This document shows, in pieces, positions 1 through 7,523 of a stretch of DNA of 11,950 nt. Source of the DNA: Actinomycetota bacterium (GTDB lineage Bacteria; Actinomycetota; Actinomycetes; Nanopelagicales; Nanopelagicaceae). Position numbers and translations under genes: made by a program. Within the stretch, counting starts at the first letter, position 1; every line of letters starts with the position of its first letter. The notes below the pieces were generated by a model. It searched no databases. It was not told the DNA's origin and saw nothing but the letters and a program-made list of their open reading frames with translations. The stretch lies in the NCBI GenBank assembly GCA_009705235.1, contig WLCR01000017.1, positions 1 through 11,950 of the forward strand, written 5' to 3'.

Positions 1-83
1 CTATCAACCCACTACCCACAGAAAGCTTGAGGCTCGGTAATCCGACAACTAGCTTGTGCTTAATCCTTAAGGAGTAAATCAGT
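1..83 (+). other. Leader region of the pot operon, with Shine-Dalgarno
   Basis: This short non-coding stretch precedes the binding-protein gene. It contains a strong Shine-Dalgarno sequence, AAGGAG at 69-74, nine bases before the ATG at 84, which fixes that start. No convincing promoter is visible: the best pair is TTGAGG (27-32) and TAGCTT (50-55), 17 bp apart, and the second element is poor. The true promoter may lie upstream of the window. Confidence 0.5.
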
Positions 84-1256
84 ATGTCAAAAGAAAGTTC
101 ACTCTCACCAGAGGCTAAATCTGTTCTAGGTGCAATGGTTTCTCGTCGCGCGGTTCTCGCGGGCGCAGGCGGTTTAGGTGCAGCAGGATTACTTGCTGCG
201 TGTGGCGGATCTGATTCTGCAGATAGCGCGAATTCAGTACGTTGGGGTAACTGGCCGTTGTATCTTGATTATGACGAAGATACTAAGAAGTACCCAACAC
301 TTGATAAGTTCTCAGAGCAAACTGGAATCACTGCACAGTACTTTGAAGATTACAACGACAACGATGAATTTTATGGAAAGGTCCAGGCACAGCTTAAGTT
401 GGGCGAGGACATTGGTTACGACGTAGTTACACCAACTGACTGGATGGCTGCACGTTGGATCCGTCTTGGCTACACACAAAAATTTGATGCTGCAAATATT
501 CCAAACAAGTCAAACATTCTTGATTCATTAGCAACACCTTCATTTGATGCTAACCGCGAACAGTCATTGACTTGGCAAGGCATCATGGCTGGATTCGGTT
601 GGAACACTGAAAAGAATCCAAAGGGAATTCACACGCTTGACGAGTTGTTTGCACCACAGAACAAGGGAAAGATTGTTGTTCTTTCAGAGATGCGCGACAC
701 CATCGGAATCATTTTGTTGGCACAGGGTGTAAATCTGCAGACTGTTACTGAAGATCAGTTCATGAACGCAGTTGATTACATGGCTAAGCAGATTAACGAT
801 GGCTGGATTCGTGGTGTGAAGGGTAATGAATACGCTGAAGATCTGACATCTGGTGATGCAACAGCTGTTATTGGTTGGTCCGGCGATATGTTCATTTTGA
901 AGTCTGAAAATGAAGGAAAGTTTGACTTCGCAATCCCTGATTCAGGAGGAACAATTTCAGGTGATAACTTGATGATTCCTTCAACAGCATCTGCAGAAGG
1001 CAAAGCAAATGCTGAGAAGTTGATCAACTTCTATTACGACCCAGCAATTGCTGCTGAAGTTGCTGCATATGTTAATTATGTGTGCCCTGTTAAGGGTGCG
1101 CAGGCTGAGATGGAGAAGATTGCTCCAGAACTTGCAAGCAGCCCATTCATCTTCCCTGATGATGCAATGTCAAAGAGACTTAACGTCTTCCGCTCACTTA
1201 CCCCAGCAGAAGAAACATCTTGGAGCGAAGCATTCCAGAAGGCCGCCGGCAACTAG
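84..1256 (+). CDS. potD: Polyamine ABC transporter substrate-binding lipoprotein (PotD-like)
   Basis: This is the extracytoplasmic binding protein of a polyamine-type ABC importer; it captures ligand outside the membrane and delivers it to PotB/PotC. The N-terminus carries a twin-arginine signal (S20-R21-R22-A-V-L), a short hydrophobic stretch and a lipobox LAAC ending at Cys40. It is therefore probably a Tat-exported lipoprotein. The mature part, about 52-390, has family features: the GNWPLY segment near 55-60, W265 in a GWSGDMF motif, GGTISGDN at 288-295 and NYVCPV at 331-336. The length of 390 aa is normal for an actinobacterial member. It is the first gene of a five-gene operon and its stop overlaps the potA start by one base. 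By recall alignment to E. coli PotD, the two acidic ligand residues appear as E202 and D205, but a pocket tryptophan is replaced near S292. The exact ligand (putrescine, spermidine, agmatine or another cation) cannot be fixed from sequence. Confidence 0.9.
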   Translation: MSKESSLSPEAKSVLGAMVSRRAVLAGAGGLGAAGLLAACGGSDSADSANSVRWGNWPLYLDYDEDTKKYPTLDKFSEQTGITAQYFEDYNDNDEFYGKVQAQLKLGEDIGYDVVTPTDWMAARWIRLGYTQKFDAANIPNKSNILDSLATPSFDANREQSLTWQGIMAGFGWNTEKNPKGIHTLDELFAPQNKGKIVVLSEMRDTIGIILLAQGVNLQTVTEDQFMNAVDYMAKQINDGWIRGVKGNEYAEDLTSGDATAVIGWSGDMFILKSENEGKFDFAIPDSGGTISGDNLMIPSTASAEGKANAEKLINFYYDPAIAAEVAAYVNYVCPVKGAQAEMEKIAPELASSPFIFPDDAMSKRLNVFRSLTPAEETSWSEAFQKAAGN

Positions 1257-2404
1257 TGGCAGACGTTTCATCTGCAACGCATGGCGACTTACGTCTAACA
1301 CGTATTACAAAGACGTACGGAGATTTCACCGCAGTTAATGATTTGTCATTAACGATTCCTGAAGGCTCATTTTTTGCTTTACTTGGGCCTTCAGGGTGCG
1401 GCAAGACAACAACGTTGCGAATGATCGCAGGGTTGGAAGAGCCAACTGTTGGCAGTATTCATTTAGGTGCAACGGATATCACGACTAAGCGTCCCTATCA
1501 ACGTCCAATTAATACAGTCTTCCAAAACTATGCACTGTTTCCTCACCTAACTATTTTTGAGAACATTGCATTTGGGTTGCGCCGCCGTGGCATCAAAGAT
1601 GTAACTGCAGATGTAAACAAAGTTCTAGATCTTGTTGAACTTCCACACCTTGCACAACGCAAACCAACTCAGTTATCTGGTGGACAACAGCAGCGAATTG
1701 CATTAGCTCGGGCAATTGTTAACCGTCCAGCCCTACTTCTACTCGATGAACCATTAGGCGCGTTAGATCTAAAGCTACGTCGCCAGATGCAGATCGAGCT
1801 CAAGTGGATTCAGCGCGAAGTGGGCTTAACTTTCGTTCACGTAACACACGATCAGGAAGAGGCCATGACTATGGCTGACACCATCGCTGTTATGAACGAG
1901 GGCGAAATTGAGCAGATGGGATCTCCTGCAGATCTGTATGACAATCCAGGTACAGCTTTTGTTGCTAACTTCTTGGGACAATCAAACTTAATCAAGGGGC
2001 GCATCGAAGGTACAGACGGAGATAACTTAGTTGTTGATCTGTTTGGACAAAAGATTTCTATGCCAAAGAACCGAAGCCACGCAGTCGATAAATCTATGTA
2101 CGCCGGAATACGTCCAGAAAAATTTCGTATTTCATTGGTCGGAACGCCTACTCGCGGAAATACCTTGACCGGTGGTCGTATTGAAGATGTTTCATACATT
2201 GGTGTTTCAACTCAGTACCAAGTATTAATGCCTTGGGGCCAAGAAGTAATGGTCTTTGAGCAAAATGATGATGGTGTCCCACCATTTGATAAGGGCGATG
2301 AGGTTGTAATTTCTTGGGAACCTAACTTCACTTTTGCTCTGCGCGGCGATGATGATGTCGAAGCTGGACTTGAAGTTAATCCCGAGGAACTAGACGAAGA
2401 ATGA
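1256..2404 (+). CDS. potA: Polyamine ABC transporter ATP-binding protein (PotA-like)
   Basis: This is the cytoplasmic ATPase that powers the importer. All ABC motifs are intact: Walker A GPSGCGKT at 44-51, Q-loop Gln90 in VFQNYALFPH, signature LSGGQ at 140-144, Walker B ending D164-E165, D-loop LGALD and switch His198 in VTHDQEEA. From about residue 240 to 382 there is a C-terminal TOBE-type regulatory domain, as in PotA and other CUT1-like ATPases. I chose the GTG at 1256, which overlaps the potD stop as TAGTG. The frame is open back to a TTG at 1220, but that would extend 12 residues into potD with no benefit. The purine run AGAAGG at 1237-1242 is a modest, rather distant ribosome binding site, so coupling to potD translation is likely. 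The 3' end overlaps potB by four bases. Confidence 0.93.
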   Translation: MADVSSATHGDLRLTRITKTYGDFTAVNDLSLTIPEGSFFALLGPSGCGKTTTLRMIAGLEEPTVGSIHLGATDITTKRPYQRPINTVFQNYALFPHLTIFENIAFGLRRRGIKDVTADVNKVLDLVELPHLAQRKPTQLSGGQQQRIALARAIVNRPALLLLDEPLGALDLKLRRQMQIELKWIQREVGLTFVHVTHDQEEAMTMADTIAVMNEGEIEQMGSPADLYDNPGTAFVANFLGQSNLIKGRIEGTDGDNLVVDLFGQKISMPKNRSHAVDKSMYAGIRPEKFRISLVGTPTRGNTLTGGRIEDVSYIGVSTQYQVLMPWGQEVMVFEQNDDGVPPFDKGDEVVISWEPNFTFALRGDDDVEAGLEVNPEELDEE

Positions 2405-3261
2405 GCAACGTCTTGACTAAGGTGAAGTTGCCTTATCTTTTGTTGTTGCCAGGGTTTTTGTTCCTGTTTACCTTCTTTATTTTGCCTATTGTTAATCTGG
2501 CTCAGACTTCAACCCAAACGCCAATAGCTGGGGGAGACACTGGTCAATATGAACAAACATTGCAGTTTTCAAATTACATAACAGCATTTACTGAAAATAA
2601 AGAACAGTTTGCTCGCTCCTTTGTATTTGCCTTATGTGCAACCATCTTGGCTTTAGCCATCGCCTATCCATTGGCATATGCAATTGCTTTCAAAGCTGGA
2701 AAATTGAAGAATTTTCTATTGGTACTGGTTGTTGCTCCGTTTTTTGTTTCTTTTCTACTTCGTACAATTGCGTGGAAACAGATTCTTGGTGAAGAAGGAT
2801 TTGTTGTTCCGACCCTTCGAAATATAGGGATTATTGGTCAAAGTACAACACTGACATCAACATCTTTTGCAGTCGTTATGGGTATGACATATAACTTCTT
2901 GCCCTTTATGACATTGCCTTTATACGCATCGTTAGAGCGAATTGATCCACGCACCATGGAGGCTTCTGGAGATCTTTACGCCAACGGAATTACTACCTTC
3001 CGCAAAGTTACTTTGCCTTTGTCTATGCCAGGTGTTGTGGCAGGTACGTTGTTGACCTTTATCCCTGCAGCAGGAGATTATGTAAACGCTGCCATTTTGG
3101 GAAGTCCTAACACCAAAATGATCGGAAATGTTATCGAGTCCCGATACTTCAAGATTGTTGATTACCCAACAGCCGCGGCACTTTCCTTCACTTTAATGGC
3201 TGCAATTTTGATTCTTGTGACTCTCTATATTCGCAAAGCCGGAACGGAGGAGTTGGTATGA
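2401..3261 (+). CDS. potB: Polyamine ABC transporter permease (PotB-like)
   Basis: This is an integral membrane subunit of the importer, 286 aa, with about six predicted transmembrane segments near residues 12-34, 73-97, 104-125, 152-176, 208-232 and 257-279. The cytoplasmic EAA loop that docks on PotA is clear at 186-206 (M-E-A-S-G-D ... V-T-L-P). The positions of these elements match the PotB/PotH branch of binding-protein-dependent permeases. The ATG sits in an ATGA overlap with the potA stop, with GAGGA at 2384-2388 inside potA as a somewhat distant ribosome binding site. It should form a heterodimeric pore with the following PotC-like protein. The assignment to PotB rather than another opine/polyamine permease rests on its partners and gene order. 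Confidence 0.9.
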   Translation: MSNVLTKVKLPYLLLLPGFLFLFTFFILPIVNLAQTSTQTPIAGGDTGQYEQTLQFSNYITAFTENKEQFARSFVFALCATILALAIAYPLAYAIAFKAGKLKNFLLVLVVAPFFVSFLLRTIAWKQILGEEGFVVPTLRNIGIIGQSTTLTSTSFAVVMGMTYNFLPFMTLPLYASLERIDPRTMEASGDLYANGITTFRKVTLPLSMPGVVAGTLLTFIPAAGDYVNAAILGSPNTKMIGNVIESRYFKIVDYPTAAALSFTLMAAILILVTLYIRKAGTEELV

Positions 3262-4097
3262 ACAAGCAGAAAGATGCAACGATTCCAACAATTCCAGCCA
3301 AAGCTCGACTCTCACGCTGGTTTGGCCGCAACTTAATCCGCATTTATGCAGTATTTGGATTTACTTATCTATTCATTCCAGTGCTGTATACATTTGCCTT
3401 CTCCTTTAATGATTCAGGCAAATCAAACCTTATCTGGAAGGGCTTTACATTAGATAACTGGAAGAACCCATGCGGTGCTCCAGAAGTATGTGCGGCTCTT
3501 GGAAACTCAATCAAAATTGGTTTATTGGCAACAGTCTTTTCAACAATTTTAGGAACCATGATTGCATTTGCAATCGGACGTTACGCATTCAAGGGACGCT
3601 CATCATCAAACTTGTTGATTTTCTTACCAATGGCAACCCCTGAAATTGTTTTAGGTGCATCATTACTTTCTTTGTTCTTGGTCTTTCACATTAACCCTGG
3701 CTTTTGGCCAACAGTTATTGCACATGTAATGTTTTGTATTTCCTTTGTTGTAGTGACTGTGAAAGCACGTATTGCTTCATTAGATCCACGCCTAGAACAA
3801 GCTGCGATGGATCTCTATGCAAACGAGCTTGAAACTTTCCGCCGGGTTACCTTGCCTCTAGTCGCCCCTGGTATTGCAGGAGCTGCACTATTGGCCTTTA
3901 GCTTGTCATTTGATGATTTCATCATCACTAACTTTAATTCCGGAACTTTGAAAACATTTCCAGAATTTGTCTATACATCAGCTGCTCGTGGAATTCCGGC
4001 TCAAGCAAATGTCATTGGTTCAGCCATGTTTATCCTGGCATTGCTCATAGTTATTGCTGGTCAATTTGTAGGTCGCAGAGTCAAGGTTTCTAAGTGA
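3258..4097 (+). CDS. potC: Polyamine ABC transporter permease (PotC-like)
   Basis: This is the second membrane subunit of the importer, 279 aa. It has a cytoplasmic, basic N-terminus of about 28 residues and then about six membrane segments (near 29-50, 84-107, 117-142, 150-168, 203-225 and 250-272). The EAA loop is at 179-200 (L-E-Q-A-A-M-D-L ... V-T-L-P). The SFDDFIITNF motif near 217-226 is typical of PotC/PotI. The ATG overlaps the potB stop as ATGA and has the strongest ribosome binding site of the operon, GGAGGAG at 3246-3252. The first extracytoplasmic loop has two cysteines, C72 and C78, which could form a disulfide. The stop overlaps the next gene as GTGA. Confidence 0.9.
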   Translation: MNKQKDATIPTIPAKARLSRWFGRNLIRIYAVFGFTYLFIPVLYTFAFSFNDSGKSNLIWKGFTLDNWKNPCGAPEVCAALGNSIKIGLLATVFSTILGTMIAFAIGRYAFKGRSSSNLLIFLPMATPEIVLGASLLSLFLVFHINPGFWPTVIAHVMFCISFVVVTVKARIASLDPRLEQAAMDLYANELETFRRVTLPLVAPGIAGAALLAFSLSFDDFIITNFNSGTLKTFPEFVYTSAARGIPAQANVIGSAMFILALLIVIAGQFVGRRVKVSK

Positions 4098-5092
4098 CCA
4101 ATCACGGCAATATGTATGGCCCAAGTTTTACCTTTTTAGGTATTCCCACCTGTGACTTAGATGATCCAGGTAGTTATAAAGGCGCAGATGTAATTATTCT
4201 TGGCGCGCCAATTGATAGCGGAACTTCGCATAGATCAGGTGCCAAGTTCGGCCCACAAGCTATTCGCGGGGGAGATTATCTTCCACATGATGGCTCTAGG
4301 CCCCATCTGGCATTACGTACAGATGGTTTGAAGGATCTGAAAGTTCTAGATGCAGGTGATTTGTTGATGCCTGGTGGCGACTTAGTCGCATCACTTGCTG
4401 TACTTCGCGAAGCTACAGAAAAGATTTCACGAGCAGGAATAATTCCCGTAGTCCTTGGCGGGGACCACTCAATTGCATCGGCTGATGTTGCAGGAATTGC
4501 AAACCATCTTGGTCATGGCAAAGTTTCAATGATTCACTTCGATGCACACGCCGATACTGGTGAAGATCAGTTTGGAGCTTTAGTTGGTCACGGAACTCCA
4601 ATGCGCAATTTAATCAATGAAGGCTACGTGCGCGGAGATCGTTTCTTGCAACTTGGATTACGTGGATATTGGCCAGAGGATGCAACTCTTAACTGGATGC
4701 GCGATCAAGGAATGCGATCTTATGAAATGACCGAAATCCATCACCGTGGATTAAAAGATGTGCTTGATGAGTCATTTGCAACTCTGGTCGATGGTTGCGA
4801 CGGGGTATTTCTTTCAGTAGATATTGATGTGGTTGATCCTGGAATGGCACCAGGAACCGGAACTCCAGAACCTGGTGGAATGACAAGCCGCGAATTGTTA
4901 GAAGCGGTTCGACGAATCTGTTTAGAGCTTCCAATTGTGGGCATCGATATTGTTGAAGTTGCCCCACCATTTGATTCGGCAGATATCACAGCAATTTTGG
5001 CCAATAGGGTTGTTCTAGAAGCCCTTAGTGCAATTGCAAAGCGTCGTTCTGGTACACCGTATGTGCCAACTCAGAACCTTCTCGATAGATAA
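4094..5092 (+). CDS. speB: Agmatinase-family ureohydrolase
   Basis: This is a binuclear manganese ureohydrolase of the arginase/agmatinase family, 332 aa. Agmatinase hydrolyses agmatine to putrescine and urea in the cytoplasm. The metal-binding motifs are complete: H125 in GGDHS, D150/H152/D154 in FDAHAD and D243/D245 in SVDIDVVDP. The PGTGTPEPGG segment at 253-262 and EVAPPFD at 288-294 are agmatinase-like. I took the GTG at 4094, which makes a GTGA overlap with the potC stop; the in-frame ATG at 4112 has no ribosome binding site. Its place as last gene of the transporter operon suggests that it acts on the imported compound. Related enzymes of this fold cleave guanidinobutyrate, guanidinopropionate, arginine or guanidine, so the family is sure but the exact substrate is inferred. 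Confidence 0.85.
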   Translation: MTNHGNMYGPSFTFLGIPTCDLDDPGSYKGADVIILGAPIDSGTSHRSGAKFGPQAIRGGDYLPHDGSRPHLALRTDGLKDLKVLDAGDLLMPGGDLVASLAVLREATEKISRAGIIPVVLGGDHSIASADVAGIANHLGHGKVSMIHFDAHADTGEDQFGALVGHGTPMRNLINEGYVRGDRFLQLGLRGYWPEDATLNWMRDQGMRSYEMTEIHHRGLKDVLDESFATLVDGCDGVFLSVDIDVVDPGMAPGTGTPEPGGMTSRELLEAVRRICLELPIVGIDIVEVAPPFDSADITAILANRVVLEALSAIAKRRSGTPYVPTQNLLDR

Positions 5093-5159
5093 GTGAACAT
5101 TTCTAAGGTGTCAGCGCTATCGTGCATACTCAAGCACAACTTCTCACGTTAGGTAGTTC

Positions 5160-6305
5160 ATGGAAATTCTTGGAATTCTGGCCTTTGTTGTTGCGCTGCT
5201 GCTTTCTGTCATGGTGCATGAGTTTGGACATTACATAACTGCACGCCGATTTGGGATGTGGGTTTCCGAATTTTTTGTTGGTTTTGGTAAGAAAATCTGG
5301 TCTGTACAGCGCGGAGAAACTGAATTTGGTGTGAAAGCGATTCCAGCAGGTGGATATTGCAAGATCGAAGGAATGTCTCCTAGTGACCAGATGCCTGTTG
5401 GGGAAGAAGAGCGTGCTTTTTATAAAGCATCCTCGCTCAAGAAGTTAGTTGTACTAGGAGCTGGATCATTTCTCCACTTTGTTATTGGTTTTGTTCTTTT
5501 ATTTACTCTTTTTGCCGGAATCGGAACTAATCAAGTTCTTCCAGTAATCAGCGAAGTGGTTCCAGATTCAGCAGCGCAGGCTGCGGGTTTGCAACCGGGG
5601 GATGAGTTTCTTTCTATTAATGGCAAGGAGGTCACCGATTGGTACAAAGATGTCGAAGTTATTCGTCAGTCAGAAGGCGCAGAACTAACTCTGGTACTAG
5701 ATCGCAATGGAGAAGAGATTTCAACTACCGCATCAGCGCGATTAACTGAAATTGATGGAACATCACGATATGTACTTGGAATAGTCAATGATGTTGGTTT
5801 AAAACGTTCAGGGCTTTGGCTTTCTGTTAAAAACTCTTCGATTGTGACTAAAAGCTTTTTAAACGAGAGTGTTAAATCACTTGCTAAATTGCCAGAAAAA
5901 ATCCCAGCACTATGGGGTGCAACTGTTCGCGGTGAAGAACGAGATGTTAATGGTTTAGTTGGCGTTGTTGGCGTCGCACGAGTTTCTGGTCAAGCTGTTG
6001 GCAGCGACAAACTGGATCCTATGGAGCGTTTAGCGACCTTTGTGCTAATTGTTGCAAGCCTTAATATTTTTGTTGGAATATTTAATCTGCTTCCAATTCT
6101 TCCACTCGATGGTGGACACATGGCTGTTGCAATTGCAGATGAAATCCGTGCCTTCTTTGCTCGTTTGCGTGGTCGCCAGCGGCCAGCACCGATTGATGTC
6201 ACAGTGTTAACCCCAATAACAATGGTAGTTTTTGTGATTCTTGCCTGTTTAACATTGCTTTTATTGGTAGCTGATGTGATCAATCCCGTGACCCTCAATC
6301 TTTAA
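5160..6305 (+). CDS. rseP: Site-2 intramembrane metalloprotease (RseP/Rip1 family, M50)
   Basis: This is a membrane-embedded zinc protease that cuts transmembrane substrates such as anti-sigma factors in regulated intramembrane proteolysis. The catalytic HEFGH motif is at 20-24 within the first membrane segment (about 3-25). The second active-site motif, NLLPILPLDGG, is at 309-319 and supplies Asp317. A second membrane segment lies near 97-120 and a last one near 352-373. One PDZ domain spans about 126-190, recognisable by SAAQAAGLQPGDEFLSING. With 381 aa and a single PDZ it resembles actinobacterial Rip1 rather than the longer two-PDZ E. coli RseP. The ATG is close to HExxH, as usual, but its ribosome binding site (AGG near 5151) is weak. 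It is 67 bp after the agmatinase and 57 bp before ispG. The substrate is unknown. Confidence 0.92.
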   Translation: MEILGILAFVVALLLSVMVHEFGHYITARRFGMWVSEFFVGFGKKIWSVQRGETEFGVKAIPAGGYCKIEGMSPSDQMPVGEEERAFYKASSLKKLVVLGAGSFLHFVIGFVLLFTLFAGIGTNQVLPVISEVVPDSAAQAAGLQPGDEFLSINGKEVTDWYKDVEVIRQSEGAELTLVLDRNGEEISTTASARLTEIDGTSRYVLGIVNDVGLKRSGLWLSVKNSSIVTKSFLNESVKSLAKLPEKIPALWGATVRGEERDVNGLVGVVGVARVSGQAVGSDKLDPMERLATFVLIVASLNIFVGIFNLLPILPLDGGHMAVAIADEIRAFFARLRGRQRPAPIDVTVLTPITMVVFVILACLTLLLLVADVINPVTLNL

Positions 6306-6362
6306 GCAAGCGAATCTGGCTCTAATTCGGCGGTTTTTGCCTGAGTAGTGCAGAATAAAGCC

Positions 6363-7514
6363 ATGGTTGATCTCGGAATTCCAAGTGCACCACCTCCAAC
6401 TCTGCATCCACGTCGTAAGACACGACAGTTAAAAGTTGGCTCAGTCGGCGTTGGAAGCGATTCTCCGGTCTCCGTTCAATCGATGTGTACGACTCTGACT
6501 GCTGATGTAAATGCAACATTGCAGCAAATTGCCGAACTCACCGCCTCTGGTTGCCAAATAGTTCGAGTGGCAGTGCCAAGTCAAGATGACGCAGATGCGC
6601 TTGCTCAGATTGCCAAGAAGTCACAGATCCCAGTGATTGCAGATATTCACTTTCAGCCAAAGTATATTTTTGCGGCAATCGATGCGGGTTGTGCTGCGGT
6701 ACGTGTAAATCCAGGAAATATTAAACAATTTGATGACAAGGTTAAAGAGGTTGCAAAGGCTGCAGGAGATGCTGGCATTCCTATTCGTATTGGAGTCAAT
6801 GCTGGTTCGTTAGACCCGCGCCTGCTTGCGAAGTATGGGAAAGCAACACCTGAAGCTTTAGCTGAATCCGCATTATGGGAAGCATCTTTGTTTGAAGAAC
6901 ATGGTTTTTCAGATATAAAAATTTCGGTAAAGCATCATGATCCTGTAACAATGGTTAACGCCTACCGAATTCTTGCAGCCAAGTGTGATTATCCATTACA
7001 CCTTGGAGTAACAGAGGCAGGTCCAATTTTCCAGGGGACGATCAAATCTGCAACTGCATTTGGAATTTTGCTTGCTGAAGGAATTGGCGACACAATTCGC
7101 GTTTCATTATCAGCTCCACCTGTTGAAGAGGTCAAAGTTGGAATTTCAATTCTAGAATCACTTAATTTACGTCAGCGTAAACTTGAAATCGTTTCATGCC
7201 CTTCATGTGGTCGCGCACAAGTTGATGTGTATACATTGGCTGAAAAGGTTCAGGCGGGGCTGCAAGGAATGACTGTTCCTTTGCGTGTTGCAGTTATGGG
7301 GTGTGTTGTTAATGGTCCGGGTGAAGCGCGCGAAGCAGATCTAGGTGTTGCATCAGGTAATGGCAAGGGTCAGATATTTGTTAAGGGTCAGGTCATTAAG
7401 ACTGTGCCAGAGGCACAAATTGTTGAAACTCTCATCGAAGAAGCAATGCGCTTAGCCGAAGAAATGGAAGCCGCCGGAGTTGCTTCAGGGCAACCTTCTG
7501 TTGATGTTCGGTAG
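6363..7514 (+). CDS. ispG: 4-hydroxy-3-methylbut-2-en-1-yl diphosphate synthase (IspG/GcpE)
   Basis: IspG is the iron-sulfur enzyme of the MEP isoprenoid pathway that converts methylerythritol cyclodiphosphate to HMBPP. The protein is full length at 383 aa with the bacterial two-part layout. The N-terminal TIM-barrel domain includes [31 protein letters not shown] and [10 protein letters not shown]. The C-terminal domain has the 4Fe-4S ligands in SCPSCGR and in [13 protein letters not shown], where a downstream Glu is the expected fourth ligand. I chose the ATG at 6363, which begins [12 protein letters not shown] and matches the usual actinobacterial N-terminus. A GTG at 6348 is in frame but neither start has a clear Shine-Dalgarno. 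The stop is nine bases before proS, so the two are probably co-transcribed. Confidence 0.95.
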   Translation: MVDLGIPSAPPPTLHPRRKTRQLKVGSVGVGSDSPVSVQSMCTTLTADVNATLQQIAELTASGCQIVRVAVPSQDDADALAQIAKKSQIPVIADIHFQPKYIFAAIDAGCAAVRVNPGNIKQFDDKVKEVAKAAGDAGIPIRIGVNAGSLDPRLLAKYGKATPEALAESALWEASLFEEHGFSDIKISVKHHDPVTMVNAYRILAAKCDYPLHLGVTEAGPIFQGTIKSATAFGILLAEGIGDTIRVSLSAPPVEEVKVGISILESLNLRQRKLEIVSCPSCGRAQVDVYTLAEKVQAGLQGMTVPLRVAVMGCVVNGPGEAREADLGVASGNGKGQIFVKGQVIKTVPEAQIVETLIEEAMRLAEEMEAAGVASGQPSVDVR

Positions 7515-7523
7515 GGTTCGCTC

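Noticed and set aside
27..55. Promoter TTGAGG/TAGCTT before potD
   Set aside because: The spacing is good at 17 bp but the -10 element matches only half of the consensus, so it is not claimed as a feature.
1220..1255. Longer potA start at TTG 1220
   Set aside because: It would overlap potD by 37 bases and add 12 residues with no homology value. The GTG at 1256 overlaps the potD stop neatly and matches the coupling style of the other junctions.
1852..2199. Minus-strand open frame of 115 codons opposite potA, and similar ones opposite rseP (5990-6298) and proS (8048-8404)
   Set aside because: Each lies wholly inside a well-supported conserved gene, has no recognisable motif or ribosome binding site, and is explained as a shadow of the coding frame.
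5122..5137. Short inverted repeat GTGC/GCAC between the agmatinase gene and rseP, as a terminator
   Set aside because: The stem is only four pairs with an eight-base loop and there is no T-run after it.
6311..6338. CGAAT/ATTCG inverted repeat followed by five T between rseP and ispG, as a terminator
   Set aside because: The stem has five weak pairs and a nine-base loop, and the T-run starts four bases after the stem. It is unlikely to stop transcription.
6348..6362. Longer ispG start at GTG 6348
   Set aside because: The extra five residues are not part of the usual actinobacterial IspG N-terminus, and there is no ribosome binding site before this codon. ATG 6363 was preferred.
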